Notes: generated by a model not told the origin, from the letters alone. DNA of 64,000 bases from Bryopsis sp. KO-2023 (GCA_030272585.1 BSYQ01000005.1:3558501-3622500), one strand, 5' to 3'; positions 1 to 11,677 are shown, counted from the first letter of the stretch. Made by a program: numbers and translations.

Positions 1-1289
1 GAAAATTTTACGCAATTTTACGAAACATTTCAAACTTTAGCACTTTTTTGTTGGGGGGAGAAAACGTAAACACTCAAGGGAACTGGGACACAACAAACGG
101 AGCAAGTTACACAATGTCCTTTCCACCTTAATAGTCCCTGGACTTGCAGTGCCCAACTAGACTAACCATGCAACTGTGGATAACCGTGCACAACACTGTA
201 CCCCAACTGATTCCAACTGGCTACCAATCCGACATTCAATCACAATGGCATAATCTACTCATGGCTAAGATCATCATGCTCCCTTCACTCAAAGAAGAAC
301 TTAACTCCAGAAATCTCCACCTGTGGTAATATATTTTCAAGGAAAAAAATAAGCCATCACTCCCAATAATGCCATAAAAATACAAACGTGCTGTAAGATA
401 TCCCGAGCCTCCTTACAGTGCCACAATCCATCGTGATGGTGCCCGTGCAAACATCATCATTCAGGGTGATGGCTCTCTTTTGCTGTGGGCTGTAATTATT
501 TATTGTTGGATTGATTGGTTGACTGTGCGAATTGCCTGAGGAGCCGCTCGGCGTTTGGGCTTTTACAAAATCATGATGATAAGAATTCCCTTCCCACTGA
601 AACTGTTTTCTTGCAAGAACGAGATAGAACCATAGTCAAGAGGGGGCCTTGGGGAGTCTGGCCCCCCCAATAGTCGGTGACGCATCGCTAAAAAAATTTA
701 TGACTGCCTGTTTACGTGCAAACTTTACTTTGTTTTTTATAGTGGTACACCCCAAAATTTTTTTGGCCTTCCCCCATTCATCATCCTGGCTACCCCTATG
801 CATAGAACAAGGTCATCTTTTCTCGAAACGGTCCGCATAAATATCTTTCCCTCCATATATACTACAATCCCCAGCTTCCATTCATACAAAACATTGAGCA
901 GCTGACACAATCCCACTTCCAATGCCCCCTTGCATCCAGTCTCGATTCAAATGGGTTTTGCGATGACAAGAAAAAAACCGACTCCAAAATTTGAAAGCCA
1001 GAAAGTTCACCAGTCAACACCGTAAGGAAGTGAATAGCCCGGCACCAAAAGTTTTCTTCACTTGTGGCTGGAAACTGTTCACCATTGCTTTTTACCTTTC
1101 GCTATGCAGGAAATCTGGAATCTGGAATGTTTTTACACCTGAGGCCACTATGGCTGTATACTTGGGGCCTGTTTCAAAACTTTATCGATGAGACTGTAGT
1201 GGTAGTGGTGATAATGTATTTTTTTGTGTCGATTCGTTTTTGTTTGTGAAGAGATGTTTGATTGACTGGCTAAATTTGGCTCAGACCGT
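1..1289. other. no gene recognised
   Basis: Only short open frames without splice support or recognisable domains are present. The stretch is AT-rich and ends where the inverted duplication begins. Confidence 0.5.
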
Positions 1290-1554
1290 GCAGAGCAAGT
1301 GATGGCTTCCGGTCCTATGTTTTAGGGCTGGTGCTTTGGCCCAAGTGCCATCCACCTGAAGTACGTCGACGCGACTCAGAACCAGCCAAGGTTTCGGTTG
1401 GGGCAGGAAACGTCACGTCTCGTGTGAGCACCGTCCTGCCATAAAACCCAAACCCAGCACACACAAACCACACAGCACTGATTCGAATCAAGCTTTGCTT
1501 TTTCTCGGTTTTCCTGTTTGCATCTTCTTGAGCTGGGAAAAGGGAGTGATCTCG

Positions 1555-2110
1555 ATGGCGTCGTTCAAGTTCGTGGCCGCCCTGGCTTTGCTGGGGTTGG
1601 TCGGAACTGCGTGTGCAGTTGATGTTGTCGATCAGGAGCGAACCACAGGTGCCCCATTGGAATGCCCTTGTCGCTCCTTGTTGACCTAAACGTGACGCGT
1701 CCTGTCATCTTGAGTTTTCTCTGAGACGGTGTTCTGCGTGTGCAGATTTGCAGTTGGATGCACCCCGTTTCCGCACTTTGCTCCGCGAGGCAGAGCAGAC
1801 CTTGCCAAGTAAGTACCGCTATCCTACTCGAGTGTCTGTTTGTTGTACACGACTATTAATGAATTTGAGACTGGAACTTCCAGATCGTGAGCTCCTGTGG
1901 AGAAGAAGACGCAGAGGAGGCGGAGGTGGTGGAGGCGGAGGCGGCGGCGGCGGCGGCGGAGGTGGCGGCGGCGGTGGTGGCGGCGGCGGCGGTGGTGGTG
2001 GTGGAGGAGGCGGCGGTGGCGGCGGTGGTGGTGGTGGTGGTGGAGGAGGCGGCGGCGGCGGCGGCGGCGGCGGTGGTGGTGGTGGTGGTGGTGGTGGTGG
2101 CGGCCACTAG
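1555..2110 (+). CDS. small secreted polyglycine protein (copy 1)
   Basis: Three exons: 1555-1648, 1746-1808 and 1884-2110, giving 127 residues. The start opens a clean signal peptide (MASFKFVAALALLGLVGTACA), so the product should be secreted. A short charged segment (about residues 22-60) follows, then an arginine cluster (WRRRRR), then 63 uninterrupted glycines and a final His. The glycines come from a GGN triplet array using GGC, GGT and GGA. The gene model is supported by the inverted copy at 27740-28376. Both donors and acceptors are conserved there, the middle intron is 75 nt in both, and the only exon-2 length change is one in-frame codon. I do not recognise a family. Glycine-rich secreted proteins often serve in walls or extracellular matrix, but that role is inference. 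Confidence 0.65.
1912..2102 (+). repeat. GGN trinucleotide repeat
   Basis: Imperfect (GGC/GGT/GGA)n array forming the last exon of the polyglycine gene. Its other frames give spurious poly-Ala/Val, poly-Trp/Arg and, on the minus strand, poly-Thr/Ala open frames. Confidence 0.9.
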
Positions 2111-2570
2111 AAGAGGGGCTTCTAATTCCTCACCACTCTGCCGAGATCCAGGCTTGGTCGGCGCTGGTCGAAAATGGGCATTCGTCGAGCATCGCGTGCT
2201 TGATTCAATCATTTGTTGTGGCCACTTTTGTCCCACTTTTTTTGAACTCGTGAGCTTTGGGTGCAGATGGCGTTCTGCCACTTTTTTTACCAATCATTTT
2301 GACTTTCAGAATAAAGCGGCTGGAGAAGTCGCATCGATGCGGCTTTGATATCGTCCTTAGGGCAGCAATGTTTCGAACTCAGTTTTGCGAAATACTAGTT
2401 GCTGCAGCATTTTTGGTTTCGTCTACTGTTAATTATGGAGCACCATTGGCTCCACTTGAATTCTGTGTATTGTGATCAAATTGTTAGCACCAGCCACGAC
2501 TCAAATGATTTTTGTGACGGTGTGAAGAGATGGGCGAAAGCGGTTATGTAAGAATTCATGCTATTATATA

Positions 2571-3577
2571 GATCGTTGTGGCTCCGTTTGTGAGATGGAT
2601 ACGAGATTGTGTCGAATGTGAAATCGCTGTAACCTCCAAAATGTTTGGACGTTGCAAAGAGGTGCCTTTGGGTCGACTCACAAACCTCGACGGATACTTT
2701 GTGAAATCGTTTGGTACTTGGTGTCAAATCACCTCAACTTTGATCGTCGGCAGGTCGTAAGTCGAAGAGCAACCTGACTGTACGCCTGAGTTTTATAATG
2801 TATATTTTACAAGAGTAGCATGTTGCATGCATGCATCATCTGGTGTCGTTGCCTGGTCCTATGATACTTCTGTGGGTTTTAACAGTGCAAACTGATTCAT
2901 CATAGAAACAATCGTAGAAGCAAATGGAAATGATTCCTGAAAATACATATCTATCAGAGAACAATGTTGAAGAATAGGGACGGATTTTCTCAGCAACAGA
3001 CTGGGACACCGGTAGTGTTCAGTGTGGGAGGCCATCTTCCGATAAAAATTCAAAGAAACAAACAAAAATTCGAACTGGACGAATTGCTTCAAATTTGGCT
3101 TTAAAGCCATACCACCAAAGGAATTTTGAAAAAGTTAATAGTTGTTGCCTATCAACCATCCACCATCCACACCATCCACATCCACTGCTCTCCAATCGTC
3201 CACCCACGAATTCGAACTGCATATTTTATTGGACAGTCGGGGGCTTCAGGTTCATACCAAACACCAATAATTACAAAACAGAAAAAAAAGAGACCATCAA
3301 CCCTCTTATGACGCCAGAAAACTACACGTCCATATTTATTTCAATCACCCAACAAGTGATGCCAGAAAAACAAAAAAGTTCTATTGGCTTACAGGGGGGA
3401 GATCCTGGGATCGTGGATACTTTTTAGCTGGGTGGCTTCTTCGCGTGTAATTATGTTATGTTATGTTATTATGTTATGTTATGATACTTTTTAGCATGTA
3501 CTTTGATGGTCGAACCCTTTCTATTATCCCCGCCAAATCAAATTACGTCAATGTTTCACTGAGTCAATTCAAGAGTT
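2571..3577. other. no gene recognised; short TTATG microsatellite
   Basis: No spliceable coding frame is seen. Positions about 3450-3483 carry a pentanucleotide microsatellite (TTATG repeats with one interruption). The next gene starts just downstream. Confidence 0.5.
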
Positions 3578-5640
3578 ATGGCTTGCAAGCGCCGCGCAAC
3601 GTTTCTGCAGTTCTCTCTCCTTTTTCTGTGCTCAAGTCGCGTAGGAAGAAGTATCTCTTCGGACGATCAACGCAGGCCGCTGCTGGAACTTACTTCAGAC
3701 GGGACAGTCTTCAACGTCAGGAGCGTCGACGATTTCAAACAGGCGCTGTTTTTGCGGAGAGTGACGCGAATTTTCTTGTTCCAAGATGTGTGGATCACAG
3801 AACCCGAGTGGAAAGACTTCGTGGTCCCAGAAATCGATAGGGAAGTCGTCGTTGCACCTCACGATTCTCTTCTCGATGAAGGAGTCGTCCCTCAGTTGTT
3901 CACGGATGGCCTTCTTAGAAGAATCAAGGTCAGACATCCTTCAAGACTGTCTCTCAAACACTCAGCAGTCAAAACTACCACTACTGACCGCCACTCCAAG
4001 CTGGAGGGGAGCTTAACTGTCTGACTGGAGGCGTCATTTTCTTTTTCAACTCCTCCAGATTGTCGAGAATGGGCTGTTGATACTTCGACACATCCAGGCA
4101 GTAGACATAGGGGAGCCCCGTGTTGTTGATGGAGAGACCAGACTGCTAGCCTTCTTCGATATCATGCCGGGGCGGGAGGTACACTTCCACAACACCACCT
4201 GGAACGTGGAACCATTCTGCTCTAGTCTGGGTGGTCTGGCTGGTGTGGCAAGCGCAACGATGAGACGATGTATAATTCCCGATTGTGAAATAGTTGTGCG
4301 TGAGGAGACCAATACGGTGTTTGTGGAGAGGGGCCGATGGAACAATGCTGTGATAGCTGGAGAGGAAACTCCACAGGTGAAAACAAATTCGGGGAAAGAA
4401 CTTACTATCACACAATAATTTTGATTCACTGTGTTTCTCAAGTAGACTGACTGCTTCTTTGAATGTTGAGAAAGCGTGGTAACAAAAACATCGGGGATGA
4501 ACAGGGGTACTTCGAAGTGCACAATACAACTTGGGATTGTGGTGAATTGAGGCCGAGAGAATGGATCACCCGGGCTATTCCGGACAGGAATCATGATGTA
4601 TGGCGCGCCACGATCTCTTTCTTGCAGCACGTTGATGCAGACTTTCGCTTTCCCTGAAATGGCCCCTGTTGCGCTCCAGGTTTCATCCATGGCTGGGTTT
4701 GTCACTGTGGTGCGCAATGCACCTGTGCACAGCTACACAAGTATCGTTCTCGAAAAGAATCTCACGTTTTTCGATTCGTTTTTCCCTGAAAGCGGGCTCC
4801 ACATCAATCACAGAAAGGTGCGCGTGGAGGGAGTCGACGGTCGCTCAATTACTCTCCAGGATGTGTTGGGTCCCGTTTTCCCTATTCTCTTGTTGGGACA
4901 CCTGGAAATCTTCAACACTAACTTTCTGATGAAAACATGCGATCTGAGTCCGTGGAGGAGATTCATTGAGGATGGGGATCAACGAGAGAAAACCGTGAAG
5001 GGAGTTTCCGATCCCGTAAGTACCAGCTCAATTTTCTACACAAGGTTTATGCTTTGGAAGTGCTCCTGAAAAACCGCTTCTTTTTGCAGGCTTATGGTTC
5101 GGAGTGGCAATATGTTATTCCCAGTGCCATCATCAAGGCTGTTCCTTCCCCCCAGACCAAAACGACGCTGAAGAATGTTACATTCTTTTGCAATAAATGC
5201 AGCCCAGTGTCCTTCACTCAATATGGCGCCGCCCTCGTCCAAGCAAACATTTCACACTTCCGAGACTTCGTCCCTGACAACGGGAGCGCCATGTCAGACA
5301 GTTTCCCAATCCGTTATTCCGCTGAAAATGCAAACTTGGTCACCCGGACTGGGAGCGCGTCCCTCAATTTGCAGAGAATTGGTTTGGAGTCCTACTATGA
5401 TGTTTATAACTCCTTTGCTGCCTTGGATCTCGAAAATGTGACGCTTACCTGCGGCAGCTTTGGATCCATACAGTAAGTTTCTTTTCGCATTGTTTTGCAC
5501 CTATCAGAAAATTTCCCTTTGGAAGATCTTCTAGAAGAGCGAAACATGCAATTGTGGATCGAAACACGATTATCTGGATATCTACGTTTTGTGCTGGAAA
5601 TCTCTGGCACCGATACTTTACCGCAAGCTTTACTGAATAA
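3578..5640 (+). CDS. secreted protein of unknown family, six exons
   Basis: Proposed exons: 3578-3928, 4059-4376, 4505-4597, 4641-5015, 5090-5472 and 5508-5640, about 550 residues. The N-terminus is basic then hydrophobic (FLQFSLLFLCSS), a likely signal peptide. The body is rich in beta-prone segments and N-glycosylation sequons, with HNTTW occurring once in exon 2 and again in exon 3. The style recalls algal extracellular right-handed beta-helix (pectin-lyase-fold) proteins, but I cannot name a family. All joints keep phase. The weak point is exon 3: either a 93-nt exon with a very short 43-nt intron after it, or direct splicing from 4376 to 4641. Without that step a stop at 4655-4657 interrupts. 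The last exon depends on reading CAGTAAGT at 5471 as a donor rather than a stop. An AATAAA lies at the stop codon. Confidence 0.6.
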
Positions 5641-6382
5641 AAGTAAGCGGTACTTTCAGTAAACCATCAATTGGCGGTTAATATTTATTGTTTTCTTTTT
5701 AAGATTAAATCATTAGTGGAAATTGGCGGTTTGTTTTTACTGAGAAAGAGTAATCGAATGACAGAGTTGAGGACGAACCAGAGCCAAGCAGCGAAGACAA
5801 GACAGCCAAGCACAGCGATCCTGCACTTCATGGGTCGTCAAAAAACAAATCAAATGCTCCCACACTGGGGGCATTCGCTTGGGTCGTCTTGATCGTTGAA
5901 GTGGTGTTTTATGTGCTATCTTATGCTCATTCGTCTTCCATGTAGAATCAGTTCCGTATACAAGTTTTTCTGTTTCGAAATGTTTTTGTCCACAAAGCTG
6001 TCTTTGTGGCGTGGTTTAGTCAGTTAAGATATCTCTTCAGGAAGAGCGCTTGAAATCCAGCAGATCTCTCATATACGTATTCAATCTCAACCTACAAGTT
6101 AAACACGGTGGAGTGTTCAGGGTGTGCACGTGCACTTTTTTTTTTCCAACACGAATCTAACGCTGCTCTCCAGTTAGTTTCTTTACCCTGTCAGCCCTCC
6201 CCCGATGCTCAGACCCCTCGAGGTCCACGTATCTTTTCTGTAGTGTTCGCTCGTTTTAGTATCGCCATGATGAACGACGTCCGCATTTTTAATGTTCCCG
6301 AGGTCGCTGCCTATAGGCGTTCAAGGCATTCGATCTCGTTGCTTGGACAAGAGCCTGCCTTTGGGCCGTACCAAACTTCCCA
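5641..6382. other. no gene recognised
   Basis: Several short open frames overlap on both strands. None has a signal peptide, a domain or consistent splice partners. Confidence 0.45.
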
Positions 6383-6435
6383 AAGCTTATTGCAATAAGC
6401 TTCCGGGTTTGACCAATTGGTCGAACCCGGAAGCT
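6383..6435. repeat. two abutting palindromes
   Basis: Positions 6383-6402 are a perfect 20-nt palindrome (AAGCTTATTGCAATAAGCTT). Positions 6398-6435 are a second, 38-nt palindrome centred on GACCAATTGGTC, with arms AGCTTCCGGGTT/AACCCGGAAGCT and a single mismatched pair. They share five bases. Confidence 0.9.
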
Positions 6436-8040
6436 CTTTGATCAGAGAGCATCATTTGAGCGCGAAACCCTCCCTCCACTTCGAAAGTTTGTGTGCTACT
6501 GAGAAAAACGTTTTGTGGCACCTCAGTGAGTTTTTTTCTTTTCAATCGTAAGCAATCTGAATCAGGAAAGCACCCCCCAGGAGAGAAAAGGGTTGCTCTC
6601 ATAGAGCTACCCCCTCTTTGGCTGAACCAATGAAAATAGACGGGAAAAGAAGTAACAACTTGTTACTAACAAGAGCGTCGCTGGCGATCAGCCGTCAGCG
6701 AGCATATCACGCTGCATCCCCCCTGGTTGTCATTGCTCATCAGTGTGTTGATTTGAAGGTCTTATTTTTGCTTTAGCAATCTCCCGAGGCCTTCTTGCTA
6801 CTGCCCAAGTTTCCGGGAGGCTAGGGAGACTTTTGTTGGTTCAACGCACCGTCCGGAAATCTGCGTCCAAAACCCTGTTTCCTTGCTTTTGGCTGGCTCC
6901 ATGGCGGCGACTGTGGCGGTAGATATTTTTCTGAACGACGAACTTTTCGACTGCGCAGGCGAGACCAGTAGATACTTGGTGAAGCTAACCTTTCAAGTAT
7001 GAAAAAGCTTACTTTCGATGGGCGAAGCTCAAAGTCAAGGTTGCTATGCCCTTAACTGTAACTGCTCGGTTGACCTTCCTCACTCGAGTGATTGAGAAAT
7101 ACGGAAATGAGGCAAAACACACGGGTAAAGAAACGGTCAGTGAAACGGTTCCAGTCCCGGTCTCGATAACGGTCATACAACCGGTCACGCTAAAGTCCCA
7201 AACCGCTCTCAAATCCCTTTGTAATCTGACCCACCCCTATCTGCTTCTCAGCTTTGCAGCATTGCAACAAAGCGAAACAAAAAGAGAAGAGGGAGGAAGA
7301 GATCCCCACACTCGATTCATGGAACATCGATGTTTAGTTTTAGTTGATGCTGAATAGAAAATCTTGACAATCATCCAACCATGAACGTTTCAAGACATGC
7401 CATGCCAGTTGGGGACATCACGCGTCACGCATCACCCAGTAATGCATCACGGGTTCTATTGATGTTTCAAAAAAACAATTCTGATGTGTCGATGTCTTGG
7501 GATGTTGTTGAAATGGATGTAAGCCCAGAGGCAAAACTCTTTTTGTCACTTGAACTCAAAGAACTGCAAGTTTCTAGACATATCCAAACCTTCAACCCAA
7601 AGCTCCTGAATGACACCAACTACTCCACCTGACTAATATCCATTCCTGACTAACACCGAGAATCCTCAGTCAGACTTGCAGTACAGCCCTAATTAGAACG
7701 TAACAACGGGTCCTTCACAATGTGGAAGCATTGTTCCCTCCCAATAGTTGATGATTTGCTCTCCCAGTTGATTAAATAGGTTGATTCAAGCGGTTTAAAC
7801 ACTCTTGGTGGCTGGGGTGGTTTTCGCTGTATACCCCCGATGCTTTAGGCTCTGGCCTGGCGTATATTGTACTCCTTCTGGTTTGTTGTATCCTCCCGCT
7901 CGCTGGAAGTTGGCTGGAAGAAGTAGAAGTGACTCGGTACCTCTCGATCGATTTTCAGCAGCATCTCGAGATCTCAACGAAGAAGGAAAAAAAAAAAGGA
8001 TCTCTGCATATGTTGGGAGGAAGGGTTAACAGGGCCTGGT
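6436..8040. other. mostly non-coding; one possible first exon
   Basis: The only frame worth noting is 6901-7002 on the plus strand, a 33-residue ORF starting MAATVAVDIFLNDELF. It could be a first exon because a donor-like CAA|GTATGA sits before its stop, but no downstream partner was found. The rest shows nothing I can support. Confidence 0.35.
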
Positions 8041-8059
8041 CCCCGCGGGTTTACCCCCT

Positions 8060-8165
8060 CTTTGTCCGCCGGTCGCGGTCGCGGTCGCCGCGCCGGTCTA
8101 ACACGCACGCCGGTCGCGCCGGTCTAACACGCACGCCGGTCGCGCGGTCGATGCGGCGGCTAACG
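8060..8165. repeat. GC-rich short tandem repeats
   Basis: Runs of GGTCGC and a repeated segment GCCGGTCTAACACGCAC precede the large minisatellite. No coding function is apparent. Confidence 0.7.
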
Positions 8166-8217
8166 CGACCCTAAACCAAATATAAATAAACGGAATAATC
8201 GGAAGTCGGACTGAAGG

Positions 8218-10385
8218 GGATTCACGTGAAAATCACAAGTCGATCAGACTAGGGAGGCCAGCAAACGAAACCCGCCTCCCCGTCCGTCCGTGTCTCCGTC
8301 CACACTCAATGAACGAAACGAGTTAAAATCACAAGTCGATCAGACGAGGGAGGCCAGCAAACGAAACCCGCCTCCCCGCCCGTCCGTGTCTCCGTCCACA
8401 CTCAATGAACGAAACGAGTTAAAATCACAAGTCGATCAGACGAGGGAGGCCAGCAAACGAAACCCGCCTCCCCGTCCGTCCGTGTCTCCGTCCACACTCA
8501 ATGAACGAAACGAGTTAAAATCACAAGTCGATCAGACGAGGGAGGCCAGCAAACGAAACCCGCCTCCCCGCCCCCCCGTGTCTCCGTCCACACTCAATGA
8601 ACGAAACGAGTTAAAATCACAAGTCGATCAGACGAGAGAGGCCAGCAAACGAAACCCGCCTCCCCGCCCCCCCGTGTCTCCGTCCACACTGAAAGAACAA
8701 AACGAGGGAGGCCAGCAAACGAAACCCGCCTCCCCGCCCGTCCGTGTCTCCGTCCACACTCAATGAACGAAACGAGTTAAAATCACAAGTCGATCAGACG
8801 AGAGAGGCCAGCAAACGAAACCCGCCTCCCCGCCCCCCCGTGTCTCCGTCCACACTGAAAGAACAAAACGAGGGAGGCCAGCAAACGAAACCCGCCTCCC
8901 CGCCCGTCCGTGTCTCCGTCCACACTCAATGAACGAAACGAGTTAAAATCACAAGTCGATCAGACGAGAGAGGCCAGCAAACGAAACCCGCCTCCCCGCC
9001 CCCCCGTGTCTCCGTCCACACTGAAAGAACAAAACGAGGGAGGCCAGCAAACGAAACCCGCCTCTCCGTCCGCCCGTGTCTCCGCCCACACTGGATGAAC
9101 GAAACGAGGGAGGCCAGGAAACGAAACCCGCCTCTCCGTCCGCCCGTGTCTCCGCCCACACTGGATGAACGAAACGAGGGAGGCCAGCAAACAAAACCCG
9201 CCTCCCCGTCCGCCCGTGTCTCCGTCCACACTGGATGAACGAAACGAGGGAGGCCAGCAAACAAAACCCGCCTCCCCGTCCGCCCGTGTCTCCGTCCACA
9301 CTCAATGAAGGAAACAGGTGAAAATCACAAGTCGATCAGACTAGGGAGGCCAGCAAACGAAACCCGCCTCCCCGCCCGCCCGTGTCTCCGTCCACACTGA
9401 AAGAACAAAACGAGGGAGGCCAGCAAACGAAACCCGCCTCTCCGTCCGCCCGTGTCTCCGCCCACACTGGATGAACGGAACGAGGGAGGCCAGGAAACGA
9501 AACCCGCCTCTCCGTCCGCCCGTGTCTCCGCCCACACTGGATGAACGAAACGAGGGAGGCCAGCAAACAAAACCCGCCTCCCCGTCCGCCCGTGTCTCCG
9601 TCCACACTCAATGAACGAAACGAGTTAAAATCACAAGTCGATCAGACGAGGGAGGCCAGCAAACGAAACCCGCCTCCCCGCCCGCCCGTGTCTCCGTCCA
9701 CACTGAAAGAACGAAACGAGGGAGGCCAGCAAACAAAACCCGCCTCCCCGTCCGCCCGTGTCTCCGTCCACACTCAATGAAGGAAACAGGTGAAAATCAC
9801 AAGTCGATCAGACTAGGGAGGCCAGCAAACGAAACCCGCCTCCCCGTCCGCCCGTGTCTCCGTCCACACTAAAAAAACAAAACGAGGGAGGCCAGCAAAC
9901 GAAACCCGCCTCCCCGCCCGTCCGTGTCTCCGTCCACACTCAATGAACGAAACGAGTTAAAATCACAAGTCGATCAGACGAGGGAGGCCAGCAAACGAAA
10001 CCCGCCTCCCCGCCCGCCCGTGTCTCCGTCCACACTGAAAGAACGAAACGAGGGAGGCCAGCAAACAAAACCCGCCTCCCCGTCCGCCCGTGTCTCCGTC
10101 CACACTCAATGAAGGAAACAGGTGAAAATCACAAGTCGATCAGACTAGGGAGGCCAGCAAACGAAACCCGCCTCCCCGTCCGCCCGTGTCTCCGTCCACA
10201 CTAAAAGAACAAAACGAGGGAGGCCAGCAAACGAAACCCGCCTCCCCGCCCGTCCGTGTCTCCGTCCACACTCAATGAAGGAAACCAGTGAAAATCACAA
10301 GTCGATCAGACTAGGGAGGCCAGCAAACGAAACCCGCCTCCCCGTCCGTCCGTGTCTCCGTCCACACTGAATGAACGAAACGAGC
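8218..10385. repeat. 2.2-kb minisatellite with 96-bp and 70-bp units
   Basis: Tandem array of a long unit (96 bp) and a short unit (70 bp). The long unit equals the short one plus a 26-bp insert (TTAAAATCACAAGTCGATCAGACGAG). At 8290-8650 long units run in series. From about 8600 to 9060 long and short units alternate as a 166-bp higher-order repeat. Later units vary more. Because 96 is divisible by 3, long units keep a frame open and create repetitive open frames on both strands. The 70-bp units break the frame, so I regard none of them as genes. Confidence 0.95.
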
Positions 10386-10873
10386 GAAACGAAGGAGGTT
10401 ATGAAACGAAACGTTTTTGTGTTGTTGGTGGCGATTTCTTTTTCCTTACGGACAGACAAATTGATTGTTTTGGTATTGATTGTTTGTAATTGGAACTATG
10501 GTTTATTTTGTTTTTTTAAGAGCGGAAGGCATACCAAACCAATGAGTCAATCAATGATTACATGTGTCTGTGTTTGTTTGTTTTGTTCCCATCGCAACTC
10601 AGTACCAAACAATAACGTTCTCCAAAAATACGTAGGATCCATGAGCCCTTCTGGCAAGAAAAAAACACCGAAACACTCTCCCTTTCTTCCCAAAGATACC
10701 TCATTGTACAGTCCGTCCAAACACCTCTCCGTAGGTTTTAATATATCTACTGCCATTATTTCTGGCTTTAGAATTTCTCCAACACCAATTGAACAAGTCG
10801 TTCACCACAACGGATCTACCAATCCATAATGTCCTTCAGGATGCACTGAACCCCAGTTTGATAAAGAAAAGGA
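10386..10873. other. uncertain open frame after the minisatellite
   Basis: An open frame runs from the last repeat unit to 10829 on the plus strand (152 codons). It begins in repeat DNA, has no domain and has low-complexity composition, so I do not call it a gene. Confidence 0.3.
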
Positions 10874-10898
10874 TTTTTTTTTTTTTTTTTTTTTTTTT
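10874..10898. repeat. 25-base poly(T) run
   Basis: Uninterrupted T25, read as A25 on the minus strand. There it begins six bases after the stop codon of the minus-strand ORF at 10904-11230. It could be an intron polypyrimidine tract (followed by CAG on the plus strand) or the tail of a retroposed transcript. Confidence 0.85.
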
Positions 10899-10903
10899 CA
10901 GAT

Positions 10904-11230
10904 TCAGCCTCGTCGATTCCACCGCCGCGGCACATGATTGCGGAGAACAGAGTGCCTGCGAACGTAGCGGAGGAACAGGCGTCGGAGAGTGGGTCTCGCG
11001 GGGGCGTTTGCGGGCAACAGCGAGAGGACGATGCCTATCACGCCGATAAGCCGGTCATCGCACTCCGTGCATTGTCGCCTGGCGGCGGCAATCGCCTCCG
11101 CACCCTCGAAGCCCTCCCTCGCTTCCCGTAATCGCCGGTATGCTGCGAGCGCACGGGCGAGTTCGTGTCGCAGTTGTTCGAGGAAGCCGTTCAAATCCAT
11201 TTTCCAGAGTTGGTAGAACAGGGGAGCCAT
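10904..11230 (-). CDS. hypothetical 108-residue protein
   Basis: Intronless ORF starting MAPLFYQLWKMDLNGFLEQL, with an ATG start and much higher GC content than its surroundings. It is helix-rich and basic at the C-terminus, with one CTEC pair near the middle. No family is recognised. It lies beside the single inverted 186-bp repeat unit, and its stop is followed almost immediately by a 25-A run in the sense direction. It may be a minor gene of the mobile region or a retroposed copy. Confidence 0.45.
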   Translation of the reverse strand: MAPLFYQLWKMDLNGFLEQLRHELARALAAYRRLREAREGFEGAEAIAAARRQCTECDDRLIGVIGIVLSLLPANAPARPTLRRLFLRYVRRHSVLRNHVPRRWNRRG

Positions 11231-11487
11231 GGTTTCTATAGGTGGAGTTTTGATAGGTTGAGTCAGCCAGGGTCTTCGGAGGATGTGACGTCGTGTGTGT
11301 GGAGGGCAAGGTTTGAGGGGGGACTGCGTGTACGAAATAACAGGTGGACATAACCGGTGTAGTTGGAGGATATATATATATGGTTATGCTAGTTGGAAGA
11401 TGCTTTTTAGCGTGCCTGTGGCGCTATATTATTTAATTGTGTTCGTTTGTTGGAGTCCCAAGTGTCTGCAACGACGTCAGTCAATCA
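11231..11487. other. upstream region with TATA-like tract
   Basis: No coding frame is supported. An alternating TA tract lies near 11372-11381, upstream of the minus-strand 108-residue ORF, and could act as a TATA-like element. Confidence 0.3.
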
Positions 11488-11677
11488 CACGGTGAGATTC
11501 GGTTTTAACACCCAGTTACAATGAAAGTGCCGCTCTTTTGCCCCTGAGTTTAATTTATGGAGATGCATTAAATTGTTTTATAACGGAAAACCAATCAGGC
11601 TTCACTGGTGGTCGTTGCCTCTTTATGTGCCGCTGTCTGTGCCTCTTTCTGTGCCGCCAAAAAGAGGCGGCGGCACG
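11488..11677 (-). repeat. single inverted unit of the 186-bp repeat
   Basis: One complete unit, in opposite orientation to the arrays at 13172-14590 and 19527-20194. It keeps the recognisable blocks: the gccgcc/ggcggc stem, the AAAGAGGC repeats, ATTGG and TTATAAAAC (here seen as reverse complements). Confidence 0.9.

Larger units (their letters stand above)
1290..2570 (+). repeat. left arm of large inverted duplication
   Basis: This block reads as the reverse complement of about 27325-28640. Similarity is visible from the CAAGTGATG...TTTTAGGGCTGG segment near 1300 through the secreted polyglycine gene to the GTAAGAATTCATG segment near 2550, and is lost on both sides. Promoter-side sequence, three exons, two introns and the 3' flank are all shared, with substitutions and indels, so this is an old segmental duplication rather than an assembly artefact. 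Confidence 0.85.

Noticed and set aside
1856-2348. Poly-Ala/Val, poly-Arg/Trp and poly-Thr/Ala open frames over the GGN repeat
   Set aside because: They are alternate-frame or antisense readings of the trinucleotide array. Only the glycine frame joins a signal-peptide exon with conserved splicing.
2371-2475. Short secreted-looking ORF starting MFRTQFCEILVAAAFLV
   Set aside because: In the inverted copy the ATG is ACG and the frame is shifted, so the ORF is not conserved. It is more likely 3' flank.
4046-4717. 223-codon minus-strand ORF
   Set aside because: It overlaps the plus-strand exons, which have phase-consistent splice sites and a signal peptide. It looks like an antisense shadow.
8290-10112. 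Repetitive proteins (SPSTLNERNELKSQVDQTRE and antisense frames)
   Set aside because: Produced by 96-bp units being divisible by three. Frames break at every 70-bp unit, and there is no start or domain independent of the repeat.
10371-10829. 152-codon plus-strand ORF
   Set aside because: It begins within the minisatellite, has no domain, and its composition matches the surrounding non-coding sequence.
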